A program made the translations under genes and the position numbers. From positions 1,240,001 through 1,304,000 of the forward strand of contig OZ254081.1 of assembly GCA_965267505.1 (NCBI GenBank): a stretch of DNA of 64,000 nucleotides. Direction: 5' to 3'. This document shows, in pieces, positions 35,023-43,109 of the stretch; within the stretch, counting starts at the first letter, position 1, and every line of letters starts with the position of its first letter. The notes under the pieces are model-generated. The model was not told where the DNA came from. It saw only the letters and a program-made list of their open reading frames with translations, and searched no databases. This stretch comes from JANQHS01 sp965267505 (GTDB lineage: Bacteria > Bacteroidota > Bacteroidia > Cytophagales > CCMP332).

Positions 35023-35440
35023 CAATTTTCCAGGTCCCAGAAAATTGAATGCCCTGTTAGTTTTTGGACTGATCTGGTCGGGTGCTAAGGAGCTGTGACC
35101 AAAAATGGTAGAGCGGAAAACAGTGAAAAATAATTTTCTCCTCAATTTTTTCTACCCCTTTTCGAATATAATGGAGTCTTCCTGACCACTATAGGAAACG
35201 AAGTAGACTGGCTACGTTAGGAAGATCAATGTAGCCATAGAAATTGAATCAGGGAAGAACTGTGGTGCCACAAGCATTCTGCAATCAAGGATCTAACGGG
35301 AATTAGAGTCAACATTGTGACTTTTACGATTCCTGATAATTGGTTCTATGATTAGCTTGATCGACACTTCATAGGAAAGGAGATTATTGTGTTTATTTCC
35401 TTTAATTGCTAAAAATTTTTAGGAACCAAGTCCAAAAATT
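35023..35440. other. 418-bp stretch without a clear gene
   Basis: I see no supported gene. One plus-strand frame around 35270-35400 is briefly protein-like (AIKDLTGIRVNIVTF) but is broken by stops, so a decayed gene is possible yet unproven. The final 60 bp presumably carry the promoter of the alcohol dehydrogenase gene, but no consensus element is convincing. Confidence 0.3.
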
Positions 35441-36541
35441 ATGCTCAGATCCACTGCTATTATTTCCGATGGTCAAGGTACAACTCGGCTAGAGGAAATT
35501 CTGATCAGAGATCCCCGGGAAAATGAAGTATTAGTAGAAGTCAAATCCGCAGGAATATGTCAAACTGATACGAACAAGATCAATGGATTAAGAGAATCAT
35601 TCATACCCGGTCATGAAGGTGCAGGGGTAGTTGTAGGTACTGGCCAGAAGGTTCAGAACCTTGAAGTGGGCGACAGGGTATTGCTTAATTGGGCCATGCC
35701 CTGCAATGATTGCTTTCAATGCGATAGAGGAAATAAAAATCTATGTGAAACAAATTCCCCAATAGTAGGGGGAAAGAAGTATTTCGACTCCGAATTGGAT
35801 ACTGCAAGTTTTAATGGAAAGAGCATCCCCAGGCTCTTCAATCTTGGGACCTTCTCAAGGCATACCCTAATCCCGGAAACCGCCGCTACAAAATTTGACG
35901 CCAAACTCTCCTTTAGCTCTGCAGGTATAGTAAGCTGTTCAGTGCTAACCGGATATGGATCCGTAATGCATACCGCCAAAGTTTCCAAAGGAAGCATTGT
36001 GGCTGTTATTGGATGTGGTGGAGTAGGATTGAATGTCATACAAACCGCAAGATTGTGCGGAGCTAAAACCATAATAGCAATTGACAGAGACAACGAAAGA
36101 TTAAAAACAAGCCAGGCCTATGGTTCCACAAATCTTATACAAGTAGTGTCAACAGACTTGGTACCAGTAATAGAACAAGTACTTGGACTTTCCAATGGAA
36201 GAGGAGTCGATTATTCATTTGAATGTACCGGAATTCCTCAACTCGCATTCGCTCCGCTGGCAATGATTCGGCATGGTGGGACCGCAGTCCAAATTAGTGG
36301 GGTTGAGCAAGAATTGAGCGTAGATATGAACCTTTTCGAATTTGACAAAAAGTATATCAACCCGCTTTATGGAAATTGTGATCCTGAAAGGGATATACCA
36401 GAAATAGTATCCCTGTATACAAAAGAGAAATTCATCTTAGACGAGCAGATCACGCATACTTTCAAACTCGAAGACCATGCGGAAGTGTTTAAAAAGTTTG
36501 AAAGAAAAGAAATTGGAAAGGGGGTTTTCATTACAAACTGA
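35441..36541 (+). CDS. Zinc-dependent alcohol dehydrogenase
   Basis: A medium-chain dehydrogenase of 366 residues. Catalytic zinc ligands are Cys in GICQTDTN and His in GHEGAGVV, and the structural zinc lobe is CNDCFQCDRGNKNLC. The cofactor site is AVIGCGGVGLNVIQTARLCGA, with Asp in IAIDRDNERL indicating NAD(H). The length and insertion SPIVGGKKYFDSELDTASFNG resemble class III / aryl-alcohol-type enzymes. Substrate not assignable. It stands alone and converges on the SDR at 36609 across a terminator. Confidence 0.92.
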   Translation: MLRSTAIISDGQGTTRLEEILIRDPRENEVLVEVKSAGICQTDTNKINGLRESFIPGHEGAGVVVGTGQKVQNLEVGDRVLLNWAMPCNDCFQCDRGNKNLCETNSPIVGGKKYFDSELDTASFNGKSIPRLFNLGTFSRHTLIPETAATKFDAKLSFSSAGIVSCSVLTGYGSVMHTAKVSKGSIVAVIGCGGVGLNVIQTARLCGAKTIIAIDRDNERLKTSQAYGSTNLIQVVSTDLVPVIEQVLGLSNGRGVDYSFECTGIPQLAFAPLAMIRHGGTAVQISGVEQELSVDMNLFEFDKKYINPLYGNCDPERDIPEIVSLYTKEKFILDEQITHTFKLEDHAEVFKKFERKEIGKGVFITN

Positions 36542-36573
36542 GGATACCCTGGCCAGATCACAAAAGGGAATCA

Positions 36574-36600
36574 GGATCTGGTATTCTACCTACCAGATCC
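36574..36600. terminator. Bidirectional terminator between convergent genes
   Basis: GGATCTGGTA and TACCAGATCC form a perfect 10-bp stem with a 7-base loop. GTTTT follows on the plus strand, and CCCTTTTG follows on the minus strand, so it can end both the alcohol dehydrogenase and the opposing SDR transcripts. Confidence 0.75.
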
Positions 36601-36608
36601 CAAAGTTT

Positions 36609-37334
36609 TCACCAGGCAATCTCCTCACCATCGTGAATGAATTTGCCGGTAAAGTCGGCAGAAGACAAGCTTACCGAGGTCTTTGCTCCTTCGGGGGCCT
36701 CTAATGGAGCATTTTGCCCCCCGAGGTCTGTCTTTACCCAACCCGGATGAGCGGAGTTGACCTTGATATTGCTATCCTTCAATGCCGCAGCCAAATGAAC
36801 CGTGAACGAATTCAAGGCCGATTTGGAAGCATTATAGGCAAAAGGTTTGATCCCACTCCATGGCGAGCTTTCGTCACTCTGAACGGTGTTGGACCCAAGT
36901 ATGCTTGAAACATTAATTATCCTAGCTGAATCGCTCTTTTTCAATAACGGCAATAAGCTCTGTGTCAAGCTCACCAGGCCGAAAAAGTTGACATCAAAGG
37001 TTTCCCTAAGTACATCCTGCTCGACGATCTCAGCTGTGTTTACGCCTGAGGGTTCTCGCCCATGCATAATCCCCGCATTGTTAACCAATACATCAATCCT
37101 TCCATAAGTTTCTTCAATATGATCCACCAAAGCTTGTACCTGGTTAGGATCCGTAACCTCCAGCTGAACAAATTCGACATCCAGCTTATCCTTTTTCAAT
37201 TTCTCTACGGACTCCATTCCTTTCTCCATATTTCTTGATGCCATCAAAACCTTGAACCCTTCTTCCCCTAATTGGCGGGCGGTCTCCAGACCCAAGCCTT
37301 TATTGGCTCCTGTTACTAATGCTATTCTTTTCAT
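36609..37334 (-). CDS. SDR-family oxidoreductase, carbonyl-reductase type
   Basis: TGANKGLGLETARQLG, VLVNNAGIMHG, VSSILGSN and YNASKSA carry cofactor site, NNAG, catalytic Ser and Tyr-x-x-x-Lys. The opening and HLAAALKDSNIKVNSAHPGWVKTDLGG match the carbonyl-reductase-like SDRs of about 240 residues that reduce quinones and small carbonyls with NADPH. ATG 37334 is chosen over the upstream TTG-type frame start (37361). It is divergent from the LysR gene at 37430, which is its likely regulator. Confidence 0.9.
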   Translation of the reverse strand: MKRIALVTGANKGLGLETARQLGEEGFKVLMASRNMEKGMESVEKLKKDKLDVEFVQLEVTDPNQVQALVDHIEETYGRIDVLVNNAGIMHGREPSGVNTAEIVEQDVLRETFDVNFFGLVSLTQSLLPLLKKSDSARIINVSSILGSNTVQSDESSPWSGIKPFAYNASKSALNSFTVHLAAALKDSNIKVNSAHPGWVKTDLGGQNAPLEAPEGAKTSVSLSSADFTGKFIHDGEEIAW

Positions 37335-37408
37335 CACTATAATTTTTTGTTCCTGAAGCAAGACTAGAAAAAAGGTGATATCAATTGAAATAGCTTATTT
37401 TCACTCAT

Positions 37409-37428
37409 GATATAAATTTGATTATATC
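37409..37428. promoter_or_regulatory. Inverted repeat in the SDR-LysR divergent promoter
   Basis: GATATAA-N6-TTATATC is a perfect 7-bp inverted repeat. The -7-like TAAATTTG (37413-37420) lies inside it and the LysR start codon follows at 37430, implying a very short leader and autorepression. LysR proteins typically bind such sites between themselves and a divergent target, here the SDR at 36609. Confidence 0.5.
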
Positions 37429-37429
37429 T

Positions 37430-38329
37430 ATGATAAATCTGGAGTGGTACCGAACATTTAAGGCCGTCTACAAGCACCGTAACTATTCCAAGGCCGCCGA
37501 AGAGCTTTTTATTAGCCAGCCTGCAGTAAGCAACCAAATGAGTATGCTTGAGGCCTATGTAGGCCATAAACTCTTTATCCGAAAATCTAAAGGGGTTGAA
37601 GCAACGGAGAATGCTAAATTCCTGAACAACCTGATCATAGAATCACTTGACACTCTGGAAGAGGTGGAGGCGATGTACAGCAGAAATGTCAAGAAGGAAG
37701 AGAAACTCCAGGTATTTGGCATCAGTCGACATCTATTCAAAAGCTTGCTTTCAGATAAACTCTCAAACTTCAAATACCTGGATATACGATTTGAAGAAAA
37801 AAACGAGGAACTTTTTGAATTGGTAAATCAACAGGAGATCGATGCCGCCATAGTTCGAGAAGAAGTGCAAACCTTTGATACACTTTCATACAAAATCCTT
37901 AGCTCTCCCCTAGTGGTGGTTGGCCATCCGGAATTAGACACAATTGAGCTTAATGAAATGATCGAAAAGGATGACCTAAAAGGAATTCAAACTTGGCTGG
38001 AAAAGCAAGCTTGGTTCTCCCATATGTCAACCAATCCATTCATCAAGCTTTTCTGGCTTCATTGCTTCAATAAAAAAAGGCCGAAGGTCTTTACCAATTA
38101 CATTATCCCCAACGAATATTTCATGCTTCAGCAGCTTATGAGTTCAAAGGCTGTGGCGGTGACCCTTTTTGAAAATGCCAAGGAGTTTATCGAAAGAGGA
38201 AAACTGAAACTTATCTGGAATCCCAGGACCTATCCCGAACGAGAATACTACTTGATCGCTCATAAAAAGCAAAAACACTTCTTTGAGCTTTTTAAGGATC
38301 TATTTGAAAGTGAGGTTGGTCTGGGTTAA
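37430..38329 (+). CDS. LysR-family transcriptional regulator
   Basis: The N-terminal winged helix is MINLEWYRTFKAVYKHRNYSKAAEELFISQPAVSNQMSMLEAYVGHKLF, a standard LysR domain, followed by a helical linker and a periplasmic-binding-protein-like effector domain (from about residue 90). It is divergent from an SDR gene with a palindrome between them, the classic LysR arrangement. ATG 37430 replaces an upstream in-frame start at 37418 because it opens the family motif. Confidence 0.9.
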   Translation: MINLEWYRTFKAVYKHRNYSKAAEELFISQPAVSNQMSMLEAYVGHKLFIRKSKGVEATENAKFLNNLIIESLDTLEEVEAMYSRNVKKEEKLQVFGISRHLFKSLLSDKLSNFKYLDIRFEEKNEELFELVNQQEIDAAIVREEVQTFDTLSYKILSSPLVVVGHPELDTIELNEMIEKDDLKGIQTWLEKQAWFSHMSTNPFIKLFWLHCFNKKRPKVFTNYIIPNEYFMLQQLMSSKAVAVTLFENAKEFIERGKLKLIWNPRTYPEREYYLIAHKKQKHFFELFKDLFESEVGLG

Positions 38330-38399
38330 TAGCAATGATTTGACCAAATGAGGAAAAACTTTAGCTTAAGACTGATGAAAAAATTCTAGGAACTACTAA

Positions 38400-39242
38400 A
38401 TGAGCTCTGAATTCAAGGAAGAAGTAATAAAGTACAAAGACCGGGTGGTTTTTATACGCTTATCTATGCCCCAGTTTAGCAGAACCCTCAAGAAATATGT
38501 CGAGGATGAGGCCTGCTTTATGTTTGTAAACAAAGGCGAAGTTGGAGTCCGATCTCATGAGGATTACTTTAAGCTGAATCAAAGAGTCGGTATGCTCGCA
38601 AAGTGTCTGAATTACTTTTTTGAACCAAGTAATAATGATGATGCATGCAAGGATGGGATTGAATCTGTTGGAATCTTCCTTTATCCTTCTTTAGTCAAAG
38701 ATTTGTTTGAATTTGATTTATCGACTTCCAACTACTCGGTTAGCTATAACCTTAAGCAGATTCAAATTGATAAAATGCTGGAAAATTATCAGGACAGCAT
38801 AAAAATTCTTCTTGACAACCCGGAGTTAGCAGACGAGAATATCATCAGGACCAAATTGAAGGAGTTTGTCCTGATCATTTCAAAATCCCAAGATGCTCCC
38901 AGCCAATTGGATTTTCTTGCCGCTTTGTTCAAACCAAATGAAGTAGATTTTAAATCAACCATTCAAAAAAACCTATACGCAAACTTATCCATTGGTGAAC
39001 TGGCAGCCCTAAGCCACTTAAGCTTGTCATCATTCAAAAGGAAATTCAATGAGGTCTTTGGTGAAAGCCCAAAAAAATACATTTCCAAAAAGAAAATTGA
39101 AAAGGCGGCTTCAATGCTCAAATCCAACCGGTATAGGGTTTCAGAAATTGCATTCGAAGTAGGATTTGATTCACTGGCTTCATTCAACAGAAATTTCAAT
39201 TCAGTTTACGGGACATCCCCTACAGAATATCGATTGAGCTAA
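38400..39242 (+). CDS. AraC-family transcriptional regulator
   Basis: About 170 N-terminal residues form a sensor with little similarity to known cupins. The C-terminus has NLSIGELAALSHLSLSSFKRKFNEVFGESPKKYIS and YRVSEIAFEVGFDSLASFNRNFNSVYGTSPTEYR, two AraC helix-turn-helix units. The following genes (DUF4345 protein and SDR) on the same strand are probable targets. Effector unknown. Confidence 0.9.
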   Translation: MSSEFKEEVIKYKDRVVFIRLSMPQFSRTLKKYVEDEACFMFVNKGEVGVRSHEDYFKLNQRVGMLAKCLNYFFEPSNNDDACKDGIESVGIFLYPSLVKDLFEFDLSTSNYSVSYNLKQIQIDKMLENYQDSIKILLDNPELADENIIRTKLKEFVLIISKSQDAPSQLDFLAALFKPNEVDFKSTIQKNLYANLSIGELAALSHLSLSSFKRKFNEVFGESPKKYISKKKIEKAASMLKSNRYRVSEIAFEVGFDSLASFNRNFNSVYGTSPTEYRLS

Positions 39243-39329
39243 AATGAGAGGTATTTGGGCTTAATCGAAATGTTAAGCCCAACTAAGCAATGGTACTTTG
39301 TTCTCAGATAATTCAAAGAGAATAAAGTC

Positions 39330-39734
39330 ATGAAAAAATCATTGATATTAAAAATTTACCTGGCCCTATCAGGATTGCTTTTGGTTTTTATTGGTGCTGC
39401 CACTCTATTCAATCCAATTGAAATAAAAGCAAGTTCAGGAATTGATTTAGCAGGAAACGCCAGTTTATTAAACGATATAAGAGCAACAAGTGCGTTGATC
39501 CTTGTGCTTGCCTTAATACTAGTTTCGGGGGTTTTCAAAAAGGGAAATATTGGAGTCTCCAGCCTCATCTCATTCACAGTCTTCTTGTCATTAGGTACAG
39601 GGAGGCTAATAAGCATTTTGATTGATGGAATGCCAGCTGAAAGTATGGTGAAAGCCACTGGCTTAGAGTTTATCCTCGGAATAATTGGACTCGTATTATT
39701 TATAGCCTCCAGGGAAAAAATTAAAAAATCATAA
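39330..39734 (+). CDS. DUF4345-family small membrane protein
   Basis: Four helices in 134 residues, with the segment LLNDIRATSALILVLALILVSG that is diagnostic of the DUF4345 family (R-A-T-S/G in a loop before helix 2). Function unknown. It starts 88 bp after the AraC regulator and ends 9 bp before an SDR gene, so it is likely part of the same regulated unit. Confidence 0.8.
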   Translation: MKKSLILKIYLALSGLLLVFIGAATLFNPIEIKASSGIDLAGNASLLNDIRATSALILVLALILVSGVFKKGNIGVSSLISFTVFLSLGTGRLISILIDGMPAESMVKATGLEFILGIIGLVLFIASREKIKKS

Positions 39735-39743
39735 AAAAAAGTC

Positions 39744-40667
39744 ATGAATAAAGTTGTAATGATAACGGGCGCAAATGCAGGAATAGGAAAAGAAACTGCC
39801 AGACAGCTCGCCCTTAAAAAAGAAACTGAGAAAATTTACCTAGCCTGTAGAAGCCTGGAAAAAGCAAAAGTTGCAAAAAGGGAACTGGAGGAAAGCACCG
39901 GAAGGTCCATATTTGAAATCCTTCTGATGGACGTGTCAAGTCCTGAATCAGTAAAAAAGGCAGTTAAGGACTTGCCCGAACAAATTGATGCTCTTATTAT
40001 GAATGCTGGAGGAACGGGAGGAAAAGATCCATCAGCCAGGACAAAGGAAGGTGTTACCAATATTACCGCAACCAACTTGTTAGGACATGTGGTCCTCCTT
40101 GATACGCTCCTTGAAAGGGGGCTTTTGAAAAATGTTGCTCTTTTGGCCAGTTCTGAAGCAGCAAGAGGAGTTAAGAAAATGGGGATGAAACGACCCGAAT
40201 TAAAATCCTCCTCGAAGGAAGAATTTGCTTCGGTATTTGATGGGTCATTTTTCGAGGATGATTTCGACCCAATGCAGGTTTATGGAGTCATAAAGTACGC
40301 TGGAACCTTATGGATGTCTTCCATGGCTCGAAAAAATCCTGAAGTCAAATTCATTGCCATGAGTCCTGGTGGAACAAGAGGCACCCAGGGGTTCGATGAT
40401 CTTCCCTTCCTTCAAAGAATCATGTTTAAATATATTGGCATGCCTATTATTATGCCCTTAATGGGCCTTTCACACAGCCTGGAAAAAGGAGCAAGTAGAT
40501 TCGTTGATGGAATAGAAAATCAAGCTTTTAAAAGCGGTTCTTTCTATGCAAGTAAGGAGAATGTTTTAACTGGCCCATTGGTCGAGCAAAAGGACATTTT
40601 CCCTGATCTCGCTAATGAGCAATTTCAGGATAATGCAAATTCCGCTATCCACGAATACATAAATTGA
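39744..40667 (+). CDS. SDR-family oxidoreductase
   Basis: TGANAGIGKETARQLA binds cofactor, IDALIMNAGG is a variant NNAG motif, and VYGVIKYAGTLW supplies Tyr-x-x-x-Lys. It is about 50 residues longer than classical SDRs. The C-terminal half includes MSPGGTRGTQGFDDLPFLQRIMFKY, a hydrophobic extension that may help membrane association with the preceding DUF4345 protein. Substrate unknown. Confidence 0.88.
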   Translation: MNKVVMITGANAGIGKETARQLALKKETEKIYLACRSLEKAKVAKRELEESTGRSIFEILLMDVSSPESVKKAVKDLPEQIDALIMNAGGTGGKDPSARTKEGVTNITATNLLGHVVLLDTLLERGLLKNVALLASSEAARGVKKMGMKRPELKSSSKEEFASVFDGSFFEDDFDPMQVYGVIKYAGTLWMSSMARKNPEVKFIAMSPGGTRGTQGFDDLPFLQRIMFKYIGMPIIMPLMGLSHSLEKGASRFVDGIENQAFKSGSFYASKENVLTGPLVEQKDIFPDLANEQFQDNANSAIHEYIN

Positions 40668-40831
40668 GAGACTAAAAAGGGATAATTCTTTGAGTCATTT
40701 GCCTGAATAAAAGGACCATTAAGGGCCTGATAGGTAGAGTTCATTACAGAGAGAATTATCCTTTATCTAAAATCTTAAGTTGAAAAGAATTTCTAAATTC
40801 CTTTTTTATCCAATTGCCTGGCCGGGAAAAT

Positions 40832-41221
40832 ATGAGCTACTACGAACAGGAGATCGGTCGAATCCGAAAGGTCGTCTTTAATAATCAGGGACAAATCGAT
40901 GCGGTCATAGCCATCAAGAATTTCAGTGATACCAATTATGAAAAGGATCTCAACCTTGATCTTCTTTCAAAAATTCAGCTCATCTCAAAATACCATCTGA
41001 TCCGCCTTTTCAAGAAGTATTACGGACAAACTCCAAGGCAATACCTGATCGATACCCGGATCAAGAAGTCAAAGGAGCAATTGAAAAAGGGTGATTCAGT
41101 GACGGAGGTTTGTTTTGCGGTTGGATTCGAAAGCCTGGGATCATTCAGCAGCCTTTTCAAAGCAAGAACAGGCCAGACTCCAAGTCAATTTCGAAAAGAG
41201 CAATTTTCAAGAAGCAAGTAA
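40832..41221 (+). CDS. Short AraC-type DNA-binding protein
   Basis: The chain is little more than an AraC domain: IDAVIAIKNFSDTNYEKDLNLDLLSKIQLISKYHLIRLFKKYYGQTPRQYL and SVTEVCFAVGFESLGSFSSLFKARTGQTPSQF. There is no sensor domain, as in MarA/SoxS-type activators, so regulation would be by expression level. ATG 40832 is used; the in-frame TTG at 40814 adds six residues. The VOC genes downstream are possible targets. Confidence 0.88.
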   Translation: MSYYEQEIGRIRKVVFNNQGQIDAVIAIKNFSDTNYEKDLNLDLLSKIQLISKYHLIRLFKKYYGQTPRQYLIDTRIKKSKEQLKKGDSVTEVCFAVGFESLGSFSSLFKARTGQTPSQFRKEQFSRSK

Positions 41222-41261
41222 GAAACCAAGCCTGGAAATTGGAACCGAAAAATCATAAGCA

Positions 41262-41657
41262 ATGAAGATCACCGCCATCAGCGTTCCTGTCTTGGATCAG
41301 GACAAAGCATTCAAATTCTATACAGAAATTCTGGGTTTTGTAAAAAAGAGAGACATTCCTCTGGAAGGAGGCCATCGTTGGCTCACCCTCGTATCCAAGG
41401 AGGCCCAGGATGGCCCTGAGCTACTTCTTGAACCAGCCCCATTACATTTCCCACCTTCCAAGGTCTACCAGGAAGCTCTCATGGAAGCAGGAATTCCCTG
41501 GACCCAATTCGACGTTGATAGCGTTGATGTGGAATACGAACGGCTTACTGGATTAGGCGTGGAATTCAGCGTAAAACCCACAGAAATGGGAACGGTTAAA
41601 TTCACGGTCTTCAACGATACAGTGGGTAATTACATCCAGCTGGCAGAGAATCTTTAA
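41262..41657 (+). CDS. VOC-family protein (glyoxalase fold)
   Basis: Two repeated beta-alpha-beta modules: ITAISVPVLDQDKAFKFYTEILGFVKKRDI and IPWTQFDVDSVDVEYERLTGLGVEF, ending in FNDTVGNYIQLAENL. The Glu expected near the end is an Gln-Leu-Ala-Glu variant, and the first His is absent, so metal binding is uncertain. The short AraC gene lies 40 bp upstream. Confidence 0.85.
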   Translation: MKITAISVPVLDQDKAFKFYTEILGFVKKRDIPLEGGHRWLTLVSKEAQDGPELLLEPAPLHFPPSKVYQEALMEAGIPWTQFDVDSVDVEYERLTGLGVEFSVKPTEMGTVKFTVFNDTVGNYIQLAENL

Positions 41658-41673
41658 ACTTAATTTCATCGCT

Positions 41674-42198
41674 ATGAAAATCCATTACCTGCTTTTTGCA
41701 TTTGCGCTTATTGCCTTTGGCTGCGATCAAAATGACGAAGAAAGAATAAAATCCCTAATGGCTGAAATTGACAGCCTGAGGAGTCTTAACACAGAGAAAG
41801 ATCCTGGTAGCATCACAACTTTTCTGACCTTCCAGGAGAATAATGCCGAAGAAGCCATGAATTTCTATGTAAGCCTCTTTGATAATTCAGAAGTGCTCGA
41901 AGTTCAGCGTTATGGAAAAGAAGGCCCGGCACCTGAAGGCAGTATTTTCGTAGCGAGGTTTGTGTTGGATGGAAGTCAATTTGCCTGCAGCGATAGCTAC
42001 ATCAAACATGAATGGGGGTTCACCCCCGGTGTTTCGGTATGGGCCGATTGCAAATCCGACGAGGAGATCGAAAACCTTTTTGAAAAACTGTCTGAGGAAG
42101 GCAATGTACTCATGCCCTTGAACAATTATGGCTTCAGTCAAAAGTTTGCCTGGATAGAAGATCGCTTCGGCGTCTCCTGGCAGATCAATTTTCAGTAA
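41674..42198 (+). CDS. Lipoprotein VOC / PhnB-like protein
   Basis: A lipobox (IAFGC) and charged linker precede a PhnB-type VOC domain: ITTFLTFQENNAEEAMNFYVSLFDNSEVL, FVLDGSQFACSD and the close GFSQKFAWIEDRFGVSWQIN. PhnB-like proteins are normally cytoplasmic; here the domain is exported. This is unusual and suggests binding or turnover of a compound in the envelope. Starts 16 bp after the preceding VOC gene. Confidence 0.8.
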   Translation: MKIHYLLFAFALIAFGCDQNDEERIKSLMAEIDSLRSLNTEKDPGSITTFLTFQENNAEEAMNFYVSLFDNSEVLEVQRYGKEGPAPEGSIFVARFVLDGSQFACSDSYIKHEWGFTPGVSVWADCKSDEEIENLFEKLSEEGNVLMPLNNYGFSQKFAWIEDRFGVSWQINFQ

Positions 42199-42211
42199 AC
42201 AAGCCCATTCT

Positions 42212-42239
42212 CGGGTATTGGGCAAAACCCAAATTCCCG
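42212..42239 (+). terminator. GC-rich hairpin after the VOC genes
   Basis: CGGG-TA-TTGGG and CCCAA-ATT-CCCG pair around CAAAA to give a strong but bulged stem. There is no T-run, so it may terminate only weakly or stabilise the mRNA end. Confidence 0.35.
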
Positions 42240-42317
42240 TAAAATTCAAGTAAAATAGATTGTCTAAATTCAGGTGGACAATTCACTCTATTTTGAAAAA
42301 TTATTGGCGAGTTTTAA

Positions 42318-43052
42318 ATGAAATTCCTTCTATCACTACTTTTTTCATTTCTGGTCTTTAAACTCCAGGCCCAGGAAGAATCTTTCCCTTGCAAAGAAGC
42401 AAATTCCGTTATAAAAGATCTTTTTTCCTCTGGCAAACTGGAAAGGCTTTATGTGCATGATTGTTATGGACCAGGGCTACATGGTCTATCAAGCTCCTAT
42501 TTAAAACCACAAGGTGAGGCACCAAAGATCATTGAAGATCCAAATGGAATGGACCCTCCGGAGGATTCGGAATATGTTGCCTGGACCTGCACCTATTCAA
42601 TGGGAAATTTACAGGACGGAAATATTTCGACCGCCTGGGTTGAAGGTGTAAAAGGTTATGGTATTAATGAGGCACTGGTGGTTCCGTGCCTTGATCTGAA
42701 AAAGCCAGTTGAGATCTTTTCCGGTTATGGCAAATCGGAAGGTCTGTACCAGAGCAATAGCAGGCCCAAGAATGTCAGAATAGTGATCGTCCAGGCTGCT
42801 ATGGAGGGGGCTACTCAATACGGGACTGTTTACAAAAACCTTAGGGTTATCAAAAATTCGGAAGTCAATCTGGACGACAAATTCGGATTTCAAACTTTAA
42901 CATTACCTGAATTCACAAGCGATAAGTATTTCGACAAGAATTTCAACCAGGATATGGAGTATCAATACTTCCTGGGCATAGAAATCCTTGAAGTCTATGA
43001 AGGTGATAAATGGGATGATACCTGTATTTCTGAGATTAGAAATAAAAATTGA
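42318..43052 (+). CDS. Secreted protein with NADase-type glycan-binding-like domain
   Basis: A signal peptide (ending KLQAQ) is followed by about 60 residues of unknown fold and a discoidin-like domain: LQDGNISTAWVEGVKGYGINEAL is the hallmark of the NADase-type glycan-binding domain, with D-x-x-x-S-T-A-W and G-x-G-I-N/G-E. Pfam-type relatives bind carbohydrate or calcium. There is no catalytic domain attached, so it is probably an adhesion or cell-wall binding protein. Confidence 0.78.
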   Translation: MKFLLSLLFSFLVFKLQAQEESFPCKEANSVIKDLFSSGKLERLYVHDCYGPGLHGLSSSYLKPQGEAPKIIEDPNGMDPPEDSEYVAWTCTYSMGNLQDGNISTAWVEGVKGYGINEALVVPCLDLKKPVEIFSGYGKSEGLYQSNSRPKNVRIVIVQAAMEGATQYGTVYKNLRVIKNSEVNLDDKFGFQTLTLPEFTSDKYFDKNFNQDMEYQYFLGIEILEVYEGDKWDDTCISEIRNKN

Positions 43053-43109
43053 GCTAATTAAACGCCTTGATCAAAGCTTATTCGAATGAAAAACGCTCTG
43101 GATTGAATC

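Noticed and set aside
35270..35400. Possible nucleotidyltransferase-like fragment
   Set aside because: Only a short phrase looked suggestive and the frame is broken by several stops; similarity could not be supported.
30777..42198. Genomic island or mobile element
   Set aside because: No integrase, transposase, tRNA boundary or terminal repeat was seen; base composition looks like the flanks by eye.
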